Shown: in pieces, positions 43,464 to 52,786 of the stretch
Numbering within the stretch: position 1 is the stretch's first letter
Layout: each line of letters opens with the position of its first letter
Source of the DNA: CAINVV01 sp964528535
GTDB lineage: Bacteria; Bacteroidota; Bacteroidia; Bacteroidales; Prolixibacteraceae
Direction of reading: 5' to 3'
Length of the DNA stretch: 64,000 nt
Assembly: GCA_964528535.1 (NCBI GenBank)
Contig: CAZGSQ010000001.1
Location: 62,001 to 126,000, forward strand
The notes under the pieces: generated by a model
The model's input: the letters and a program-made list of their open reading frames with translations, nothing else
Databases searched by the model: none
Told to the model about the DNA's origin: nothing
Translations under genes and position numbers: made by a program

Positions 43464-45284
43464 TTAATTAGAGGGTTCAAGTTTCGTTTCCCCTTTCACC
43501 GTTCCGGGACGCATCAGCTGCAGATCGAAGATGATTATTTCATTCTTGCCCCTTTTCAGCCACGTTGCCGGACAAAACAATCTCTTCTGAGGCCCTATGC
43601 TCCAGTACCTTCCAAGATTGTGCCCGTTCACCCACACCACACCTTTTTCCCACTGACTGACATCCAGGTAGGTATCTCCGGTCTGGCTCAACTGGAACTC
43701 TCCCTTGAAGAAATTGCCTGGACGCACAGTTTCACCGGAGGTAAATTTCAGGCCTGACAAGTAGGATTCATCGAATGGAAGCGTAAAGATTTCCCAGTTC
43801 ATGAGGGTCATTCCATTGAGGGAAACCCTATCGGTGATGCCCTTTCGGTCGATCATGTATTCGGCGAAGTTGATGTGCCCCATCCCTTCAACCAGAATCT
43901 CGAGTAGCGGATTCGCGGTAGCCGGGGAGGGCAGCTCAATGATGTTTTCGGCTTTGCTACGGTCGAGTTTGCCGATGTATTTGCCATCCACGAAGATGGT
44001 GGCGTAATCGTGCAACTCTGTGATGCGCAGTTTCCCTTTCTTGTGGCCAATCAGGCTGGTACGGTAGAGGATAAAACCTCCTTTTTGACCCATCATCTCC
44101 ATTGGCTTGGGTTGAGGAGAATGGATGGATGGTGGTAGATTGCTCCAAACGGAGGCAGATTCTGTTAGCTTGATTTCCGGAATTTCGATCACAGGCAAGG
44201 CTGCCGGAATGGCTGGCAATTTTTGCTTTGGCGGTAAATAGCTGGCCAATAGCTTACGCAAGGCGTGGTATTTGGGAGTAGCCTGTCCCATCTCGTTGAT
44301 GGGTGCATCGTAATCGTAACTCGTTACATCCGGTTGGTATTGCGTCGGGCTGAAGGCATTGGCGCCTGCCCAATAACCAAAGTTGGTTCCACCGTGGATG
44401 ACGTAGAAATTGAACGATTTTTTATGGTCCATCAGCCATTTTACCTCTTTCAGCAGACTGGTTGTGTCGGTTCGCTGCCATTTCTCCCCCCAGTGGGTAA
44501 GCCAACCTGGGTACAATTCGCTGCAGAAAGAGGGAACTTCAGGATGAACCCTGGTGGCCTGTTCAAATTCCTTGTCATTCGTTCCCGAATCCAGTCCGAT
44601 GGCGGCACCATCCAGCGACCCTGCCTCAAGCATGTATGCGGTGGGACCATCGGCTGTATAAAATGGAATTTCAATGCCATTTTTTTGCCAGACCCCTTTG
44701 AGCCAGTTCATGTAAATGCGGTCGTTGCCAAAACTGCCATACTCATTTTCTACCTGCAACATCAGGATCGGACCACCTTTCGTAACCTGAAACTCTTTCA
44801 CCTGGAGGGCAAGTGTCTTGATATAGCGCTCAACTGCCTGCGTGTATCGTGAATCCATACAGCGCACCTTGATGTCTGGGATGGCAAGCAAGTATGCAGG
44901 CAGACCGCCAAAATCCCATTCTGCGCAAACATATGGACCGGGTCGCAGGATGAGATACATTCCCTCTTCCTGGACCAATTTTACGAAGCGTGCAATGTTG
45001 TGGTTGTCGGTCTGAAAATCGAATATTCCGGGTTCAGTTTCATGGTAATTCCAAAAAATATAAGCAGCGATGGTATTGCAGCCCATTGCTTTGGCCATCT
45101 GGATGCGCTGTTTCCAGTATTCTGCCGGGATCCTTGCCGGATGCATCTCGCCCGAGATGAGCTGCATGGGTTTCCCGTCGAGTAGGAAATCTTGTTTGTC
45201 AAAAACAAATGTATGCGGCTTAACCTGGGACCATGTAGTATGTGATACCAGGACAAGTAGGCAGATACCGAATATTTTTCTCAT
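43464..45284 (-). CDS. Secreted GH35 beta-galactosidase
   Basis: A 606-residue exported enzyme (MRKIFGICLLVLVSHTTWSQ signal). The TIM barrel (about 25-350) begins with the classic LLDGKPMQLISGEMHPARIP, followed by YIFWNYHETEPGIFDF and RPGPYVCAEWDFGGLPAYLL. The acid/base is Glu about 181 in LQVENEYGSFG and the nucleophile is Glu about 256 in FCSELYPGWL. The C-terminal beta domains contain GVVWVNGHNLGRYWSIGPQ, typical of the jelly-roll. It should release terminal beta-galactose from oligosaccharides in the periplasm. The ATG at 45284 is chosen for the signal peptide. It is the last gene of the GH105-GH95-PQQ-like-GH35 set but is separated by 153 nt that hold a 59-bp palindrome. Confidence 0.92.
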   Translation of the reverse strand: MRKIFGICLLVLVSHTTWSQVKPHTFVFDKQDFLLDGKPMQLISGEMHPARIPAEYWKQRIQMAKAMGCNTIAAYIFWNYHETEPGIFDFQTDNHNIARFVKLVQEEGMYLILRPGPYVCAEWDFGGLPAYLLAIPDIKVRCMDSRYTQAVERYIKTLALQVKEFQVTKGGPILMLQVENEYGSFGNDRIYMNWLKGVWQKNGIEIPFYTADGPTAYMLEAGSLDGAAIGLDSGTNDKEFEQATRVHPEVPSFCSELYPGWLTHWGEKWQRTDTTSLLKEVKWLMDHKKSFNFYVIHGGTNFGYWAGANAFSPTQYQPDVTSYDYDAPINEMGQATPKYHALRKLLASYLPPKQKLPAIPAALPVIEIPEIKLTESASVWSNLPPSIHSPQPKPMEMMGQKGGFILYRTSLIGHKKGKLRITELHDYATIFVDGKYIGKLDRSKAENIIELPSPATANPLLEILVEGMGHINFAEYMIDRKGITDRVSLNGMTLMNWEIFTLPFDESYLSGLKFTSGETVRPGNFFKGEFQLSQTGDTYLDVSQWEKGVVWVNGHNLGRYWSIGPQKRLFCPATWLKRGKNEIIIFDLQLMRPGTVKGETKLEPSN

Positions 45285-45348
45285 TTTACAAAGGAAGTTT
45301 GTAGGGCCAAATATTGCAATTAACTTTTGTATTAATGCTGACAATTTT

Positions 45349-45407
45349 CATTTATGCGTTAATTGACGGGGTGACTCTGAGTCACCCCGTCAATTAACGC
45401 ATAAATG
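45349..45407. repeat. 59-bp near-perfect palindrome
   Basis: Arms 45349-45377 and 45379-45407 are exact inverted complements (29 bp) around a single T at 45378. The inner part is GACGGGGTGACT/AGTCACCCCGTC. No T-run follows on either strand, so it is not a standard terminator. It sits 65 nt upstream of the GH35 start and 30 nt past the PQQ-like stop. Its core matches the hairpin at 35099-35129. Confidence 0.9.
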
Positions 45408-45437
45408 TGCAGAAAACGGCTGCAATCTATTTGATTA

Positions 45438-46679
45438 CTATCTCTTTAAATCAAATACCATCAACGCCTCGTTGTGACGGAGATACAGTTTCCCATCTGC
45501 GACCACAGGATGTGCCCAGTGCTGAGCGGTACCAAGTGGTACTTTGAACTTGCTGAGGATTCTGAATTGTTCGGGTGTACCTTCTGCAAGTGCCATCTCT
45601 CCATCCTTCTCTGCGTAGCAGTAAAATAACCCATCGGCAAAGATCACCGGACCGCCGCCGAGCTCTTTCGCAATGTATTTGGTCAATCCTGTTTTCAGAT
45701 CGATGCAGAACCATTTGGGTTGCAAGTAGGCTGAACCATACAGGAAACCATCTTTTACGATAAAACCCTCCATCAAATTGATGTATTCCTTGTTCCTCCA
45801 GGCAATTTCAGCCTTTTTACCATCCGGAGAAAGCTTCAGGGCGACGAGTCCCGAGCTATCTTTACGGGAAGCGCTCGAAACCAAAATTTGGCCGCCTGAA
45901 TAGACAGGCGTGTTCGCATGAATCTTGTTGTCCTGAAACTGGTGGATGCGCCAATACATCTCACCTGTAGCAGCATCCAGTCCGATGATGGAGGAAGCGG
46001 TAAGGTTGACAATCAGTGAATGTCCGTTGTGGTTGATAAGGATGGGGGAGGTGTAGGTGGCTGGCTCTCCAAAGGCCGGGCTTCCCCAAATCTTCTTTCC
46101 AGTGAAGCGATTCAGCGCAACCATGTTGTTTGTCTTTCCGCCAGGAGTACAATAGAGGACATCGCCATCTATCAGCAATGATTCAGAAAAACCAAACTGA
46201 ACTGAATCGCATTGAAGCTCTTTGAAGAAATCAATGCTCCAAACTCTTTCTCCATCCCCGGCTTTCAGACATTGTACACTCCCGTTACCACTCTCCAGGT
46301 AAACGAACTCGTCAACGACGGTGGGCGTAGAACGGGCTCCGGGGAAGATGCCTGTCCAATCTTTGCCGTAACTCTTCTTCCATTGGAACTTCCCCATTTT
46401 ATCGAAGGCAAAAAGGAAACCCTCCGAAGTGAGCGTATCCGGGATACCGGTTACAAAGACCATCTCTTTCGACAAAGCCACACTGCCTTGCCCGGTACCC
46501 AGCCCTTCGAACGACCACAGCATTTTTGGCCCCTCAGCCGGCCACTTTCTTTGCAGGCCGCTCTCGGGATAGATCCCGTCCCGATTGGGTCCCCGCCATT
46601 GTGATTGGGCAGAAGCGTTAAAGATGCCTGAGCCCAATAAAATCAGGACAAGTGTAAAAAATGTTGTAATAATTTTCAT
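45438..46679 (-). CDS. Exported PQQ-like beta-propeller protein
   Basis: A 413-residue exported protein (MKIITTFFTLVLILLGSGIF signal). After the signal comes QWRGPNRDGIYPESGLQRKW, the opening of PQQ-binding-like beta-propeller proteins. Repeated blades contain FLFAFDKMGKFQWKKSYG, SVQCLKAGDGERVWSIDF, MVALNRFTGKKIWG and IIGLDAATGEMYWRIHQF, the usual A-x-D-x-x-T-G-x-x-x-W pattern. Whether PQQ is bound cannot be told; many such proteins are structural or glycan-associated rather than dehydrogenases. It lies in an operon with GH105 and GH95 upstream (65-nt gap), so a role on the same substrate is inferred. Confidence 0.82.
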   Translation of the reverse strand: MKIITTFFTLVLILLGSGIFNASAQSQWRGPNRDGIYPESGLQRKWPAEGPKMLWSFEGLGTGQGSVALSKEMVFVTGIPDTLTSEGFLFAFDKMGKFQWKKSYGKDWTGIFPGARSTPTVVDEFVYLESGNGSVQCLKAGDGERVWSIDFFKELQCDSVQFGFSESLLIDGDVLYCTPGGKTNNMVALNRFTGKKIWGSPAFGEPATYTSPILINHNGHSLIVNLTASSIIGLDAATGEMYWRIHQFQDNKIHANTPVYSGGQILVSSASRKDSSGLVALKLSPDGKKAEIAWRNKEYINLMEGFIVKDGFLYGSAYLQPKWFCIDLKTGLTKYIAKELGGGPVIFADGLFYCYAEKDGEMALAEGTPEQFRILSKFKVPLGTAQHWAHPVVADGKLYLRHNEALMVFDLKR

Positions 46680-46744
46680 ATCGGATGCCACTGATTTCAT
46701 AGATTTTTTATGTTGCTACACTTCTCGTTTATGCCGGGATACTG

Positions 46745-49219
46745 CTATAAATTCAACAGTTTAGTTTCACCTTTTTTTAATTTCAAAATCACCTCTTTGC
46801 CATTGTAGCGAACAATTCCTTCCTCTCCGAGAATGGATTTCACCGTTGCAAATGTCAATTTGCCCTCTTTCCAACGAAGTGCAACCTCGAAACCATTGGC
46901 AGCGCGCAATCCGCTAATCTCTCCCTCTTTCCACACATCGGGAAGTGCCGGGAGCAACGCCAAAACCGGCATTTTGGTTCCCTCCACCATTTTTGTCTCA
47001 TGACTCTGCAGCACCATTTCGATGACGGCAGCCCCGGCGCCAAAATTGCCATCTATGTTGAAAGGTGGACAGGAAGAGAGCAGGTTGGGCAGCAAACCTG
47101 GTTTGTTGCGACTTCCGGGTACGAAGAGGTTGTTGAAAATTTTGTATGCATGGTTGCCATCTTTCAACCTGGCCCAGCAGCATGCTTTCCACGACATGGA
47201 CCAACCAGTTGCTTCATCGCCACGGATTTCGAGGGTTCGCTTTGCAGCATCGAAGAGCCCAGGCGCACTCTCCTTTGTGATCTCGTAACCGGGGCAAAGG
47301 GCATACAAATGAGAAATATGTCGGTGTTTTGGGTCAATTTCGCGGTACTCTTTGTCCCATTCGAGCAACTGACCTTTTGACCCTACCTGATAAGGCTGTA
47401 AGCTGTCCAATTGATTTTTAATCCTACCCATAAATTTCTTGTCAACATTCAGTATCCTGGATGCCTCCAAACAATTGGTGAACAGCTCTTTGGTAATCAT
47501 CAGATCCATCGTGGCACCTTCGCAGAATGGAGTAGTATATTTTTGTCCATCAGGATAATACCCATGCTCGGGAGAAGAACCGACCGGAGTTGTGTAATGG
47601 CCACGGTCGTTCAAGACCAGCCAATGACTCAAAAATTCAGTGGCACCTCTAAGTTCGGGCCAATAATCTTTGAGAAACGACTTGTCCTTCGTATAGCGGT
47701 AGTGCGTCCAGATTTGCTGGCAGGTCCAGCCCCCGGCCATCGGCCAGAAGGAGCAGTTGGCATTGTCGACCGGCTGGGTGGTGCGCCAGATGCTGGTGTT
47801 GTGGTGGGCAGTCCAGCCGGGGTATCCAAAGCTCTCCTTGACATGTTCCGTGCCATTTACTGCCATCTGTTTCACGAATTTGAGCACTGGCTCTGTGCAT
47901 TCTCCCAGGTTGGCAGCCTCTGTCATCCAGTAGTAAATTTCTGAATTGATATTCATCGTATAACCGCTTGCCCAGGGCGGAACAATTTCGTTGTTCCAGA
48001 TTCCCTGTAGATTAATTGGCTGACCGCCTTCGCGGGAGGCCGCAATAGTCAGATAGCGTGCATATTGCAATGCCAGGGCTGGAAGCGACCGATCGCCACC
48101 GTTTCGGTAGGCTTCGAGTCGTTTGTTGGTGGGGAGCTTACCCTGCTCTGTCAGCGCTCCCAAATTGACAGTTACCCGGTTAAACAAATTCTGATAATCT
48201 TTCAAATGATTGTTCTGCAATTCAACATAATTTTTTGCCAATGCATTTTTAAGGTTGGCAGTTGTTTCGACAGAAGGATCCACTCCCTCTCTGCTGGGAC
48301 TCTTGTCGAAACCATTGAAACTGGTATCCATCGAGAGTAGAATTGCTATTTCATCGGCACCCGTTACCACAAGCTGGTCAGCAGTAGATTCTATCTTTCC
48401 CCCAACCATGGAAACGCCTACCCTGCCTTCGTAAAAGGTACCTTCACCCTTCATTTTGTCGCCATACATAATGGTCTCCCTACCGGGAATCTGAACTCCC
48501 TTCTCATCGAACAATTCGGGGTACATCCACTCCTGTTTCCAATCATGTAAATTCTGAATGGTTCTGCGTACGATAAACGCCGGAGCCTGGCCTTTCATGA
48601 CTAATGAAGCGCCAACAGCAGTCGTTTTTGCCGTAGGATGAGCCCCATTCAGTCCTATTTTACAAGAGATTGCTCCTTTTTTGTCGGCCTTGATTCGCAA
48701 CACGATCACTTTATCAGGGTGGCTGGCAAAAACCTCTCTTTGGTAGTTTATACCGTTGACCGCGTAGGAAGTGCGGCACATTGCAGTAAAGAGGTCCAGT
48801 TCCCTCCTGAAATTGGTAACCCGGTCGGAGTGGTTAAACTCCACCTCCAGGTCGCCAAAAGGCTGGTAGCAATCCTGCGCCCTGCCGAGCCATTCACTGG
48901 CGATAATTTCGTTGACCTGCTTAAGATCACCCTCTTTAATCAGTTGCCTGACTCTTCCCAAACTTTTTGTGAAATCAAGTTTGACTTTTCTACCGGGCTC
49001 TCCGGAGTAGAGCGTATTCTCATTGAGCTGAAGATGCTCCTTGACAATCCCGCCATACACCATGGCGCCGAGGGTACCGTTGCCGATGGGAAGTGCTTCG
49101 TACCAGTCGGTGGCAGGCTTGTCGTACCAGAGTTTTAAATCAGCGGCAGGTTTTTGGGCATGACTGTTAGCGAAAGAAGAGAAGAGGGCTAGGACCAGAA
49201 TAAACAGGATTGTTCTCAT
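46745..49219 (-). CDS. Secreted GH95 alpha-L-fucosidase/alpha-L-galactosidase
   Basis: An 824-residue exported enzyme (MRTILFILVLALFSSFANSHA signal). The N-terminal beta-sandwich opens with WYDKPATDWYEALPIGNG and the hallmark LGAMVYGGIVKEHLQLNENT. The (alpha/alpha)6 domain includes LTIAASREGGQPINLQGIWN, NINSEIYYWMTEAANLGEC, WPMAGGWTCQQIW and the late INPHRH-equivalent region DPKHRHISHLYALCPG. FNIDGNFGAGAAVIEMVLQS completes the family pattern. Members remove alpha-1,2-L-fucose or alpha-L-galactose. The ATG at 49219 is used because upstream codons read through the previous gene. It follows the GH105 gene by 20 nt. Confidence 0.9.
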   Translation of the reverse strand: MRTILFILVLALFSSFANSHAQKPAADLKLWYDKPATDWYEALPIGNGTLGAMVYGGIVKEHLQLNENTLYSGEPGRKVKLDFTKSLGRVRQLIKEGDLKQVNEIIASEWLGRAQDCYQPFGDLEVEFNHSDRVTNFRRELDLFTAMCRTSYAVNGINYQREVFASHPDKVIVLRIKADKKGAISCKIGLNGAHPTAKTTAVGASLVMKGQAPAFIVRRTIQNLHDWKQEWMYPELFDEKGVQIPGRETIMYGDKMKGEGTFYEGRVGVSMVGGKIESTADQLVVTGADEIAILLSMDTSFNGFDKSPSREGVDPSVETTANLKNALAKNYVELQNNHLKDYQNLFNRVTVNLGALTEQGKLPTNKRLEAYRNGGDRSLPALALQYARYLTIAASREGGQPINLQGIWNNEIVPPWASGYTMNINSEIYYWMTEAANLGECTEPVLKFVKQMAVNGTEHVKESFGYPGWTAHHNTSIWRTTQPVDNANCSFWPMAGGWTCQQIWTHYRYTKDKSFLKDYWPELRGATEFLSHWLVLNDRGHYTTPVGSSPEHGYYPDGQKYTTPFCEGATMDLMITKELFTNCLEASRILNVDKKFMGRIKNQLDSLQPYQVGSKGQLLEWDKEYREIDPKHRHISHLYALCPGYEITKESAPGLFDAAKRTLEIRGDEATGWSMSWKACCWARLKDGNHAYKIFNNLFVPGSRNKPGLLPNLLSSCPPFNIDGNFGAGAAVIEMVLQSHETKMVEGTKMPVLALLPALPDVWKEGEISGLRAANGFEVALRWKEGKLTFATVKSILGEEGIVRYNGKEVILKLKKGETKLLNL

Positions 49220-49239
49220 CCGAAGTTTTTTAAAAGACC

Positions 49240-50340
49240 CTATTTCTTCAGTTTGATCACCTCGCTGCCGGCCAACAGGAATGCTCCCGAACCATAAACT
49301 TCCCAGCTGTCTGCATTGAAATTTTTCTTTGGGTCTGCACCAATGGGTTGAACCCATCCAACATGACCATCTTTCTGCACACACTTGTTCAGACCAATCC
49401 AGGCATTTTTAACCACAGGAAGGTAGGTAGCCTTGTCCAAAATCCCATTGTTGATTCCCCATGCCATGGCATAGCAATCAAAGCCGGATCCGCTGACCTC
49501 TCCCCCTGGATAAGCTTCTGGATCGAGGAGGCTGGCCCGCCATAGTCCATCGGGTTGCTGAAGCTCTTTCAACTTTGCCGACATCTCCCTGAAGAGTTTG
49601 ATGTAAAATTCACGCTCCGGATAGTTGGCAGGAAGCTCTTTCAGAACCCTCACCAAACCACCCATCACCCAGCCGTTTCCGCGCGACCAGAATATCTTCT
49701 TGCCGTTGGCTTCCCGGATATCTTTTCCGTCATTCTTGATCACATATTTTAGGTCACGGGCAAAAAGGTGCTCCTCCTTGTCGTACAGCAGCTCGTAACT
49801 CTCCTTAAACAGCTGGTCGCTGTAGGCAAGGTAACCGTTGTTCCCTATTGCTACGCCGAGTTTAACAATCGCGGGTGGCCCCATGAAAAGTGCATCGCAC
49901 CACCACCATTTGATGGTTTCGTTCCCTTTTGTCGGATAGGGTTTTTTCATGAAGATGGCAAGGGTATCTATGAATGGCTGGATCATCTCCTGCTTTTTCT
50001 CTACTTTGTATACATCCACATACGTTTGACAGATGGCGATGTCATCGGCGTGGTACCAGCGCTTGCCCGGTTTCCATCCGGTTTTGTTCCCCATATCAAC
50101 CATGGCCTGAAAGATTGCCTTCGATTTGGTGGTCTCCCAAGCAGCCGTTACACCGGCATAAAAGGCTCCGTTGGTCCAGTCGGTCGGCTCGTGTTTTGGA
50201 TTTTGCAATTGCCATTCGGTTACCTTTTTCATCGTTTTTTTGATGTTCCCGGCAGCAAATATTTTCCTGGTATTTTCAGTTTTGGCAAAACTCGTCGATA
50301 CGAAAAGGGCCAAAATGAACAGCGCGATTGTCTTCTTCAT
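49240..50340 (-). CDS. Secreted GH105 unsaturated glucuronyl/rhamnogalacturonyl hydrolase
   Basis: A 366-residue exported enzyme (MKKTIALFILALFVSTSFAK signal) of the YteR type. It forms an (alpha/alpha)6 toroid. The catalytic Asp is about residue 149 in IKWWWCDALFMGPPA, which hydrates the C4-C5 double bond left by a polysaccharide lyase. WSRGNGWVMGGLVRVL and GFDCYAMAWGINNGIL are further family motifs. Its natural substrates are unsaturated GalA-Rha or GlcA disaccharides, so a lyase acting on the same glycan is expected elsewhere in the genome; none is in this window. First gene of the set GH105-GH95-PQQ-like-GH35. Confidence 0.9.
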   Translation of the reverse strand: MKKTIALFILALFVSTSFAKTENTRKIFAAGNIKKTMKKVTEWQLQNPKHEPTDWTNGAFYAGVTAAWETTKSKAIFQAMVDMGNKTGWKPGKRWYHADDIAICQTYVDVYKVEKKQEMIQPFIDTLAIFMKKPYPTKGNETIKWWWCDALFMGPPAIVKLGVAIGNNGYLAYSDQLFKESYELLYDKEEHLFARDLKYVIKNDGKDIREANGKKIFWSRGNGWVMGGLVRVLKELPANYPEREFYIKLFREMSAKLKELQQPDGLWRASLLDPEAYPGGEVSGSGFDCYAMAWGINNGILDKATYLPVVKNAWIGLNKCVQKDGHVGWVQPIGADPKKNFNADSWEVYGSGAFLLAGSEVIKLKK

Positions 50341-50364
50341 TAATTTTCGGTTTTAGTAATTCGA

Positions 50365-52014
50365 ATGCAAATATATCAAGTAGCGCAATCGATTGCAAAA
50401 AAAATCATATATTTGTTGGCAGCGCCGTGGCAAGTGAAGTTATGCCATTCGAAATCAACCAAATCGATAGCTTTGAAAATTTACAAGCAATTGGTCCTGG
50501 CCATCCTGCGCACCGCAATAGGTTGGCACTTTCTGTACGAGGGATTCTCAAAAATCGTCCAGGGAAACTGGAGCGCATCAGGCTATTTGCTGAATACCTC
50601 CGGACTCTTCTCCGGAGGCTACCATTTCATTGCCGGCTCGCCGTTTTTGCTACACATTGCCGATCTCCTGAATATGTACGGACTTGTTTTGATTGGACTG
50701 GCACTTTTTACCGGACTCTTCACCAGGTTCGCTGCCCTTTGCGGAGCGCTACTGCTCACCATGTACTACTTTGCCTACCCTCCCTTCGGAAATCCTTTGT
50801 TCGGCAGCACCGAGGGTCACCACTTTATCGTCGACAAACTTTTTATAGAGGCCTCGGCGCTCCTCTTGCTCTTTCTATACCGCGAAAGTAGTTTCAGTCT
50901 CGATGCCCTGGTAAAAAACTACCGTGAAGGTCACAAATCAAAGAAAGCAGATCACCATGAAAATAACTCAAGACGAGAAGCTCTGAAAAACCTGGCAACA
51001 CTTCCCATTTTGGGAGCCATGGGCTGGGGAGCTGCAGGAAATCTCAAAAACTATGGGGCCGATGTGATGACAGGAGCCACCATCCAGGTCAAGCAGACGG
51101 CCCTCAGCGAGCTCGGGGGAGCCCTTCCCAAAGGCAGGATAGGTAAACACGAAATTAGCAGGCTCATTGCGGGAGGAAACCTGATCGGAGGTTGGGCCCA
51201 CTCACGCGATCTGATCTACGTCTCGTCGCTGTTCAAAGCCTACAACACGGAACAAAAAGTTTACGAAACGCTTATTTTGGCCGAACAGGCCGGCATCAAT
51301 ACCATCAACATCGGCTTTCCTTCCAACCCACTCCTGGCCAAATACAAGAAGATGACAGGCAGCAAGATCAAGGTGATTTCGCAGGTGGCCCCCCATCTTA
51401 ACAACAAAACCCTCTCCCAGTTAGATCAAAAGGCCAATCCCAAATTGTACTTCGAATTCATCGATCAGGCCATCGATTATGGCGTCGACATCGTTCAGAT
51501 CCAGGGAAACTGGTGTGACTGGCTGGTGCGCGACAACAAACTGGAGGTAATTCAACTCATGCTGGATCACATCCGCAAACAAGGATATACTGCCGGACTC
51601 GCAGCCCATTCCGTGGAATCACTGATAACCTGCCAGGAGCAGGGAATCATCCCTGATTATTACATGAAAACCATGCACCACGATCAATACTGGTCGGCCC
51701 ACCCGCGCGAAAACCGTTTTCCCTTCGAGGTCGATGGGAAAGAATACCTCGACCACAACAGGTTTCACAACAACATGTTTTGCCTCTTCCCCGAACGCAC
51801 CGTCGAATTCGTAAGCAAGACAACAGTCCCTGTCATGGGATTTAAGGTATTGGCAGCCGGGGCCATCGAACCAAAGGATGGCTTCCAATGGGCATACAAC
51901 AACGGTGCAGATTTTATTTGTGCCGGGATGTTTGATTTTCAGATAGTCAGCAATGTAAATACCGCTATCTCCTGCCTTAGTGCCACCACCAGAACCAGAC
52001 CCTGGTGTGGTTGA
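50365..52014 (+). CDS. DoxX membrane domain fused to an exported TIM-barrel domain
   Basis: A 549-residue protein in two parts. Residues about 40-180 are a DoxX-type membrane domain with four hydrophobic segments, including RTAIGWHFLYEGFSKI and LALFTGLFTRFAALCGALLL. A linker then leads to NSRREALKNLATLPILGAMG (about 201-220), which looks like an internal twin-arginine signal and would form a fifth membrane segment. Residues about 250-545 are a TIM barrel related to aldo/keto-reductase-like or isomerase-like proteins (INTINIGFPSNPLLAKY, DYGVDIVQIQGNWCDWL, GLAAHSVESLITC). The first ATG (50365) is only 25 nt from the divergent GH105 start. A TTG at 50473 (MKIYKQLVLAILR) fits DoxX length better and leaves room for promoters. 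Confidence 0.7.
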   Translation: MQIYQVAQSIAKKIIYLLAAPWQVKLCHSKSTKSIALKIYKQLVLAILRTAIGWHFLYEGFSKIVQGNWSASGYLLNTSGLFSGGYHFIAGSPFLLHIADLLNMYGLVLIGLALFTGLFTRFAALCGALLLTMYYFAYPPFGNPLFGSTEGHHFIVDKLFIEASALLLLFLYRESSFSLDALVKNYREGHKSKKADHHENNSRREALKNLATLPILGAMGWGAAGNLKNYGADVMTGATIQVKQTALSELGGALPKGRIGKHEISRLIAGGNLIGGWAHSRDLIYVSSLFKAYNTEQKVYETLILAEQAGINTINIGFPSNPLLAKYKKMTGSKIKVISQVAPHLNNKTLSQLDQKANPKLYFEFIDQAIDYGVDIVQIQGNWCDWLVRDNKLEVIQLMLDHIRKQGYTAGLAAHSVESLITCQEQGIIPDYYMKTMHHDQYWSAHPRENRFPFEVDGKEYLDHNRFHNNMFCLFPERTVEFVSKTTVPVMGFKVLAAGAIEPKDGFQWAYNNGADFICAGMFDFQIVSNVNTAISCLSATTRTRPWCG

Positions 52015-52116
52015 CGTGCAATTCTTCGAACAAAGCGATAAAATGTTTCAAAACCTGACGGTAATATGGAATAATTTTGCTTTTTTGCATCAATAACTTC
52101 CTAATTCATTTTTGAC

Positions 52117-52671
52117 ATGACGGATCAAATTCAAGCGATCGCCTCCCGTATCAAAGAGTTGCGTGAGATTTCAGGTATTTCGGCAGAGAGCTTTGCCAGG
52201 GAACTCAATGTTGAAGCAACCCTCCTGGTCGAGTACGAAAGTGGCAACATTGACATTCCCGTCGGATTCCTGTTCAAGGTCGCACACCGCTTCAACCTCG
52301 AACTTTCGGCCCTTCTTCGGGGAGACGAACCCAAATTGCACGTCTATTCCGTCGTCAGAAAGGGAAAAGGGTTGAATGTGGATCGACGAAAGCAATATGC
52401 CTACGAAAATCTGGCCTGGAATTTTGTCCACAAAAAGGTAGAGCCTTTCATCGTGAGCGTGCCCCCTTACCAGGAAGATTGTACTCCCGAGTCAAACGCC
52501 CATCCCGGACAGGAGTTCAATTATTTGCTTGAAGGAAGCATGATGGTGACTGTCGATGGCCACGAGATTGTGCTCAATGAGGGCGATTCCATTTACTTCG
52601 ATTCCGGCTACCGGCACTCCATGAAGGCACTAAACAACCAACCTTCCAAATTCCTCGCCATCGTCATCTAA
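52117..52671 (+). CDS. XRE-type regulator with C-terminal cupin domain
   Basis: A 184-residue DNA-binding protein. Residues about 6-70 form a Cro/CI helix-turn-helix (RIKELREISGISAESFAREL with ...EYESGNIDIP as the recognition part). Residues about 105-184 are a cupin_2 beta-barrel with HPGQEFNYLLEGSMMV and DSIYFDSGYRHSMKA, where the His/Glu residues would bind a metal or ligand. Regulators of this kind usually sense a small metabolite. The gene is 110 nt before the acyl-CoA ligase in the same direction and probably regulates that gene. The space between them is filled by the heptamer array. Confidence 0.85.
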   Translation: MTDQIQAIASRIKELREISGISAESFARELNVEATLLVEYESGNIDIPVGFLFKVAHRFNLELSALLRGDEPKLHVYSVVRKGKGLNVDRRKQYAYENLAWNFVHKKVEPFIVSVPPYQEDCTPESNAHPGQEFNYLLEGSMMVTVDGHEIVLNEGDSIYFDSGYRHSMKALNNQPSKFLAIVI

Positions 52672-52723
52672 ATCCCAAACCTCTATCCCACCAACAAACG
52701 CAAAACATCCAGTCTCCTATCCC

Positions 52724-52786
52724 CTATCTCATATCTCATATCTCATAACTCATAACTCATATCTCATATCTCATATCTCATATGCC
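52724..52786. repeat. Tandem heptamer array ATATCTC upstream of the ligase start codon
   Basis: Eight head-to-tail 7-nt units run from 52724 to 52779 (CTATCTC, ATATCTC x2, ATAACTC x2, ATATCTC x3). A ninth, ATATGCC (52780-52786), supplies the first ATG of the acyl-CoA ligase gene at 52782. The array matches the one at 325-392 in unit and orientation. Confidence 0.9.

Noticed and set aside
45349..45407. Standard rho-independent terminator
   Set aside because: No T-run follows either arm on either strand, unlike the hairpin at 35099-35129.
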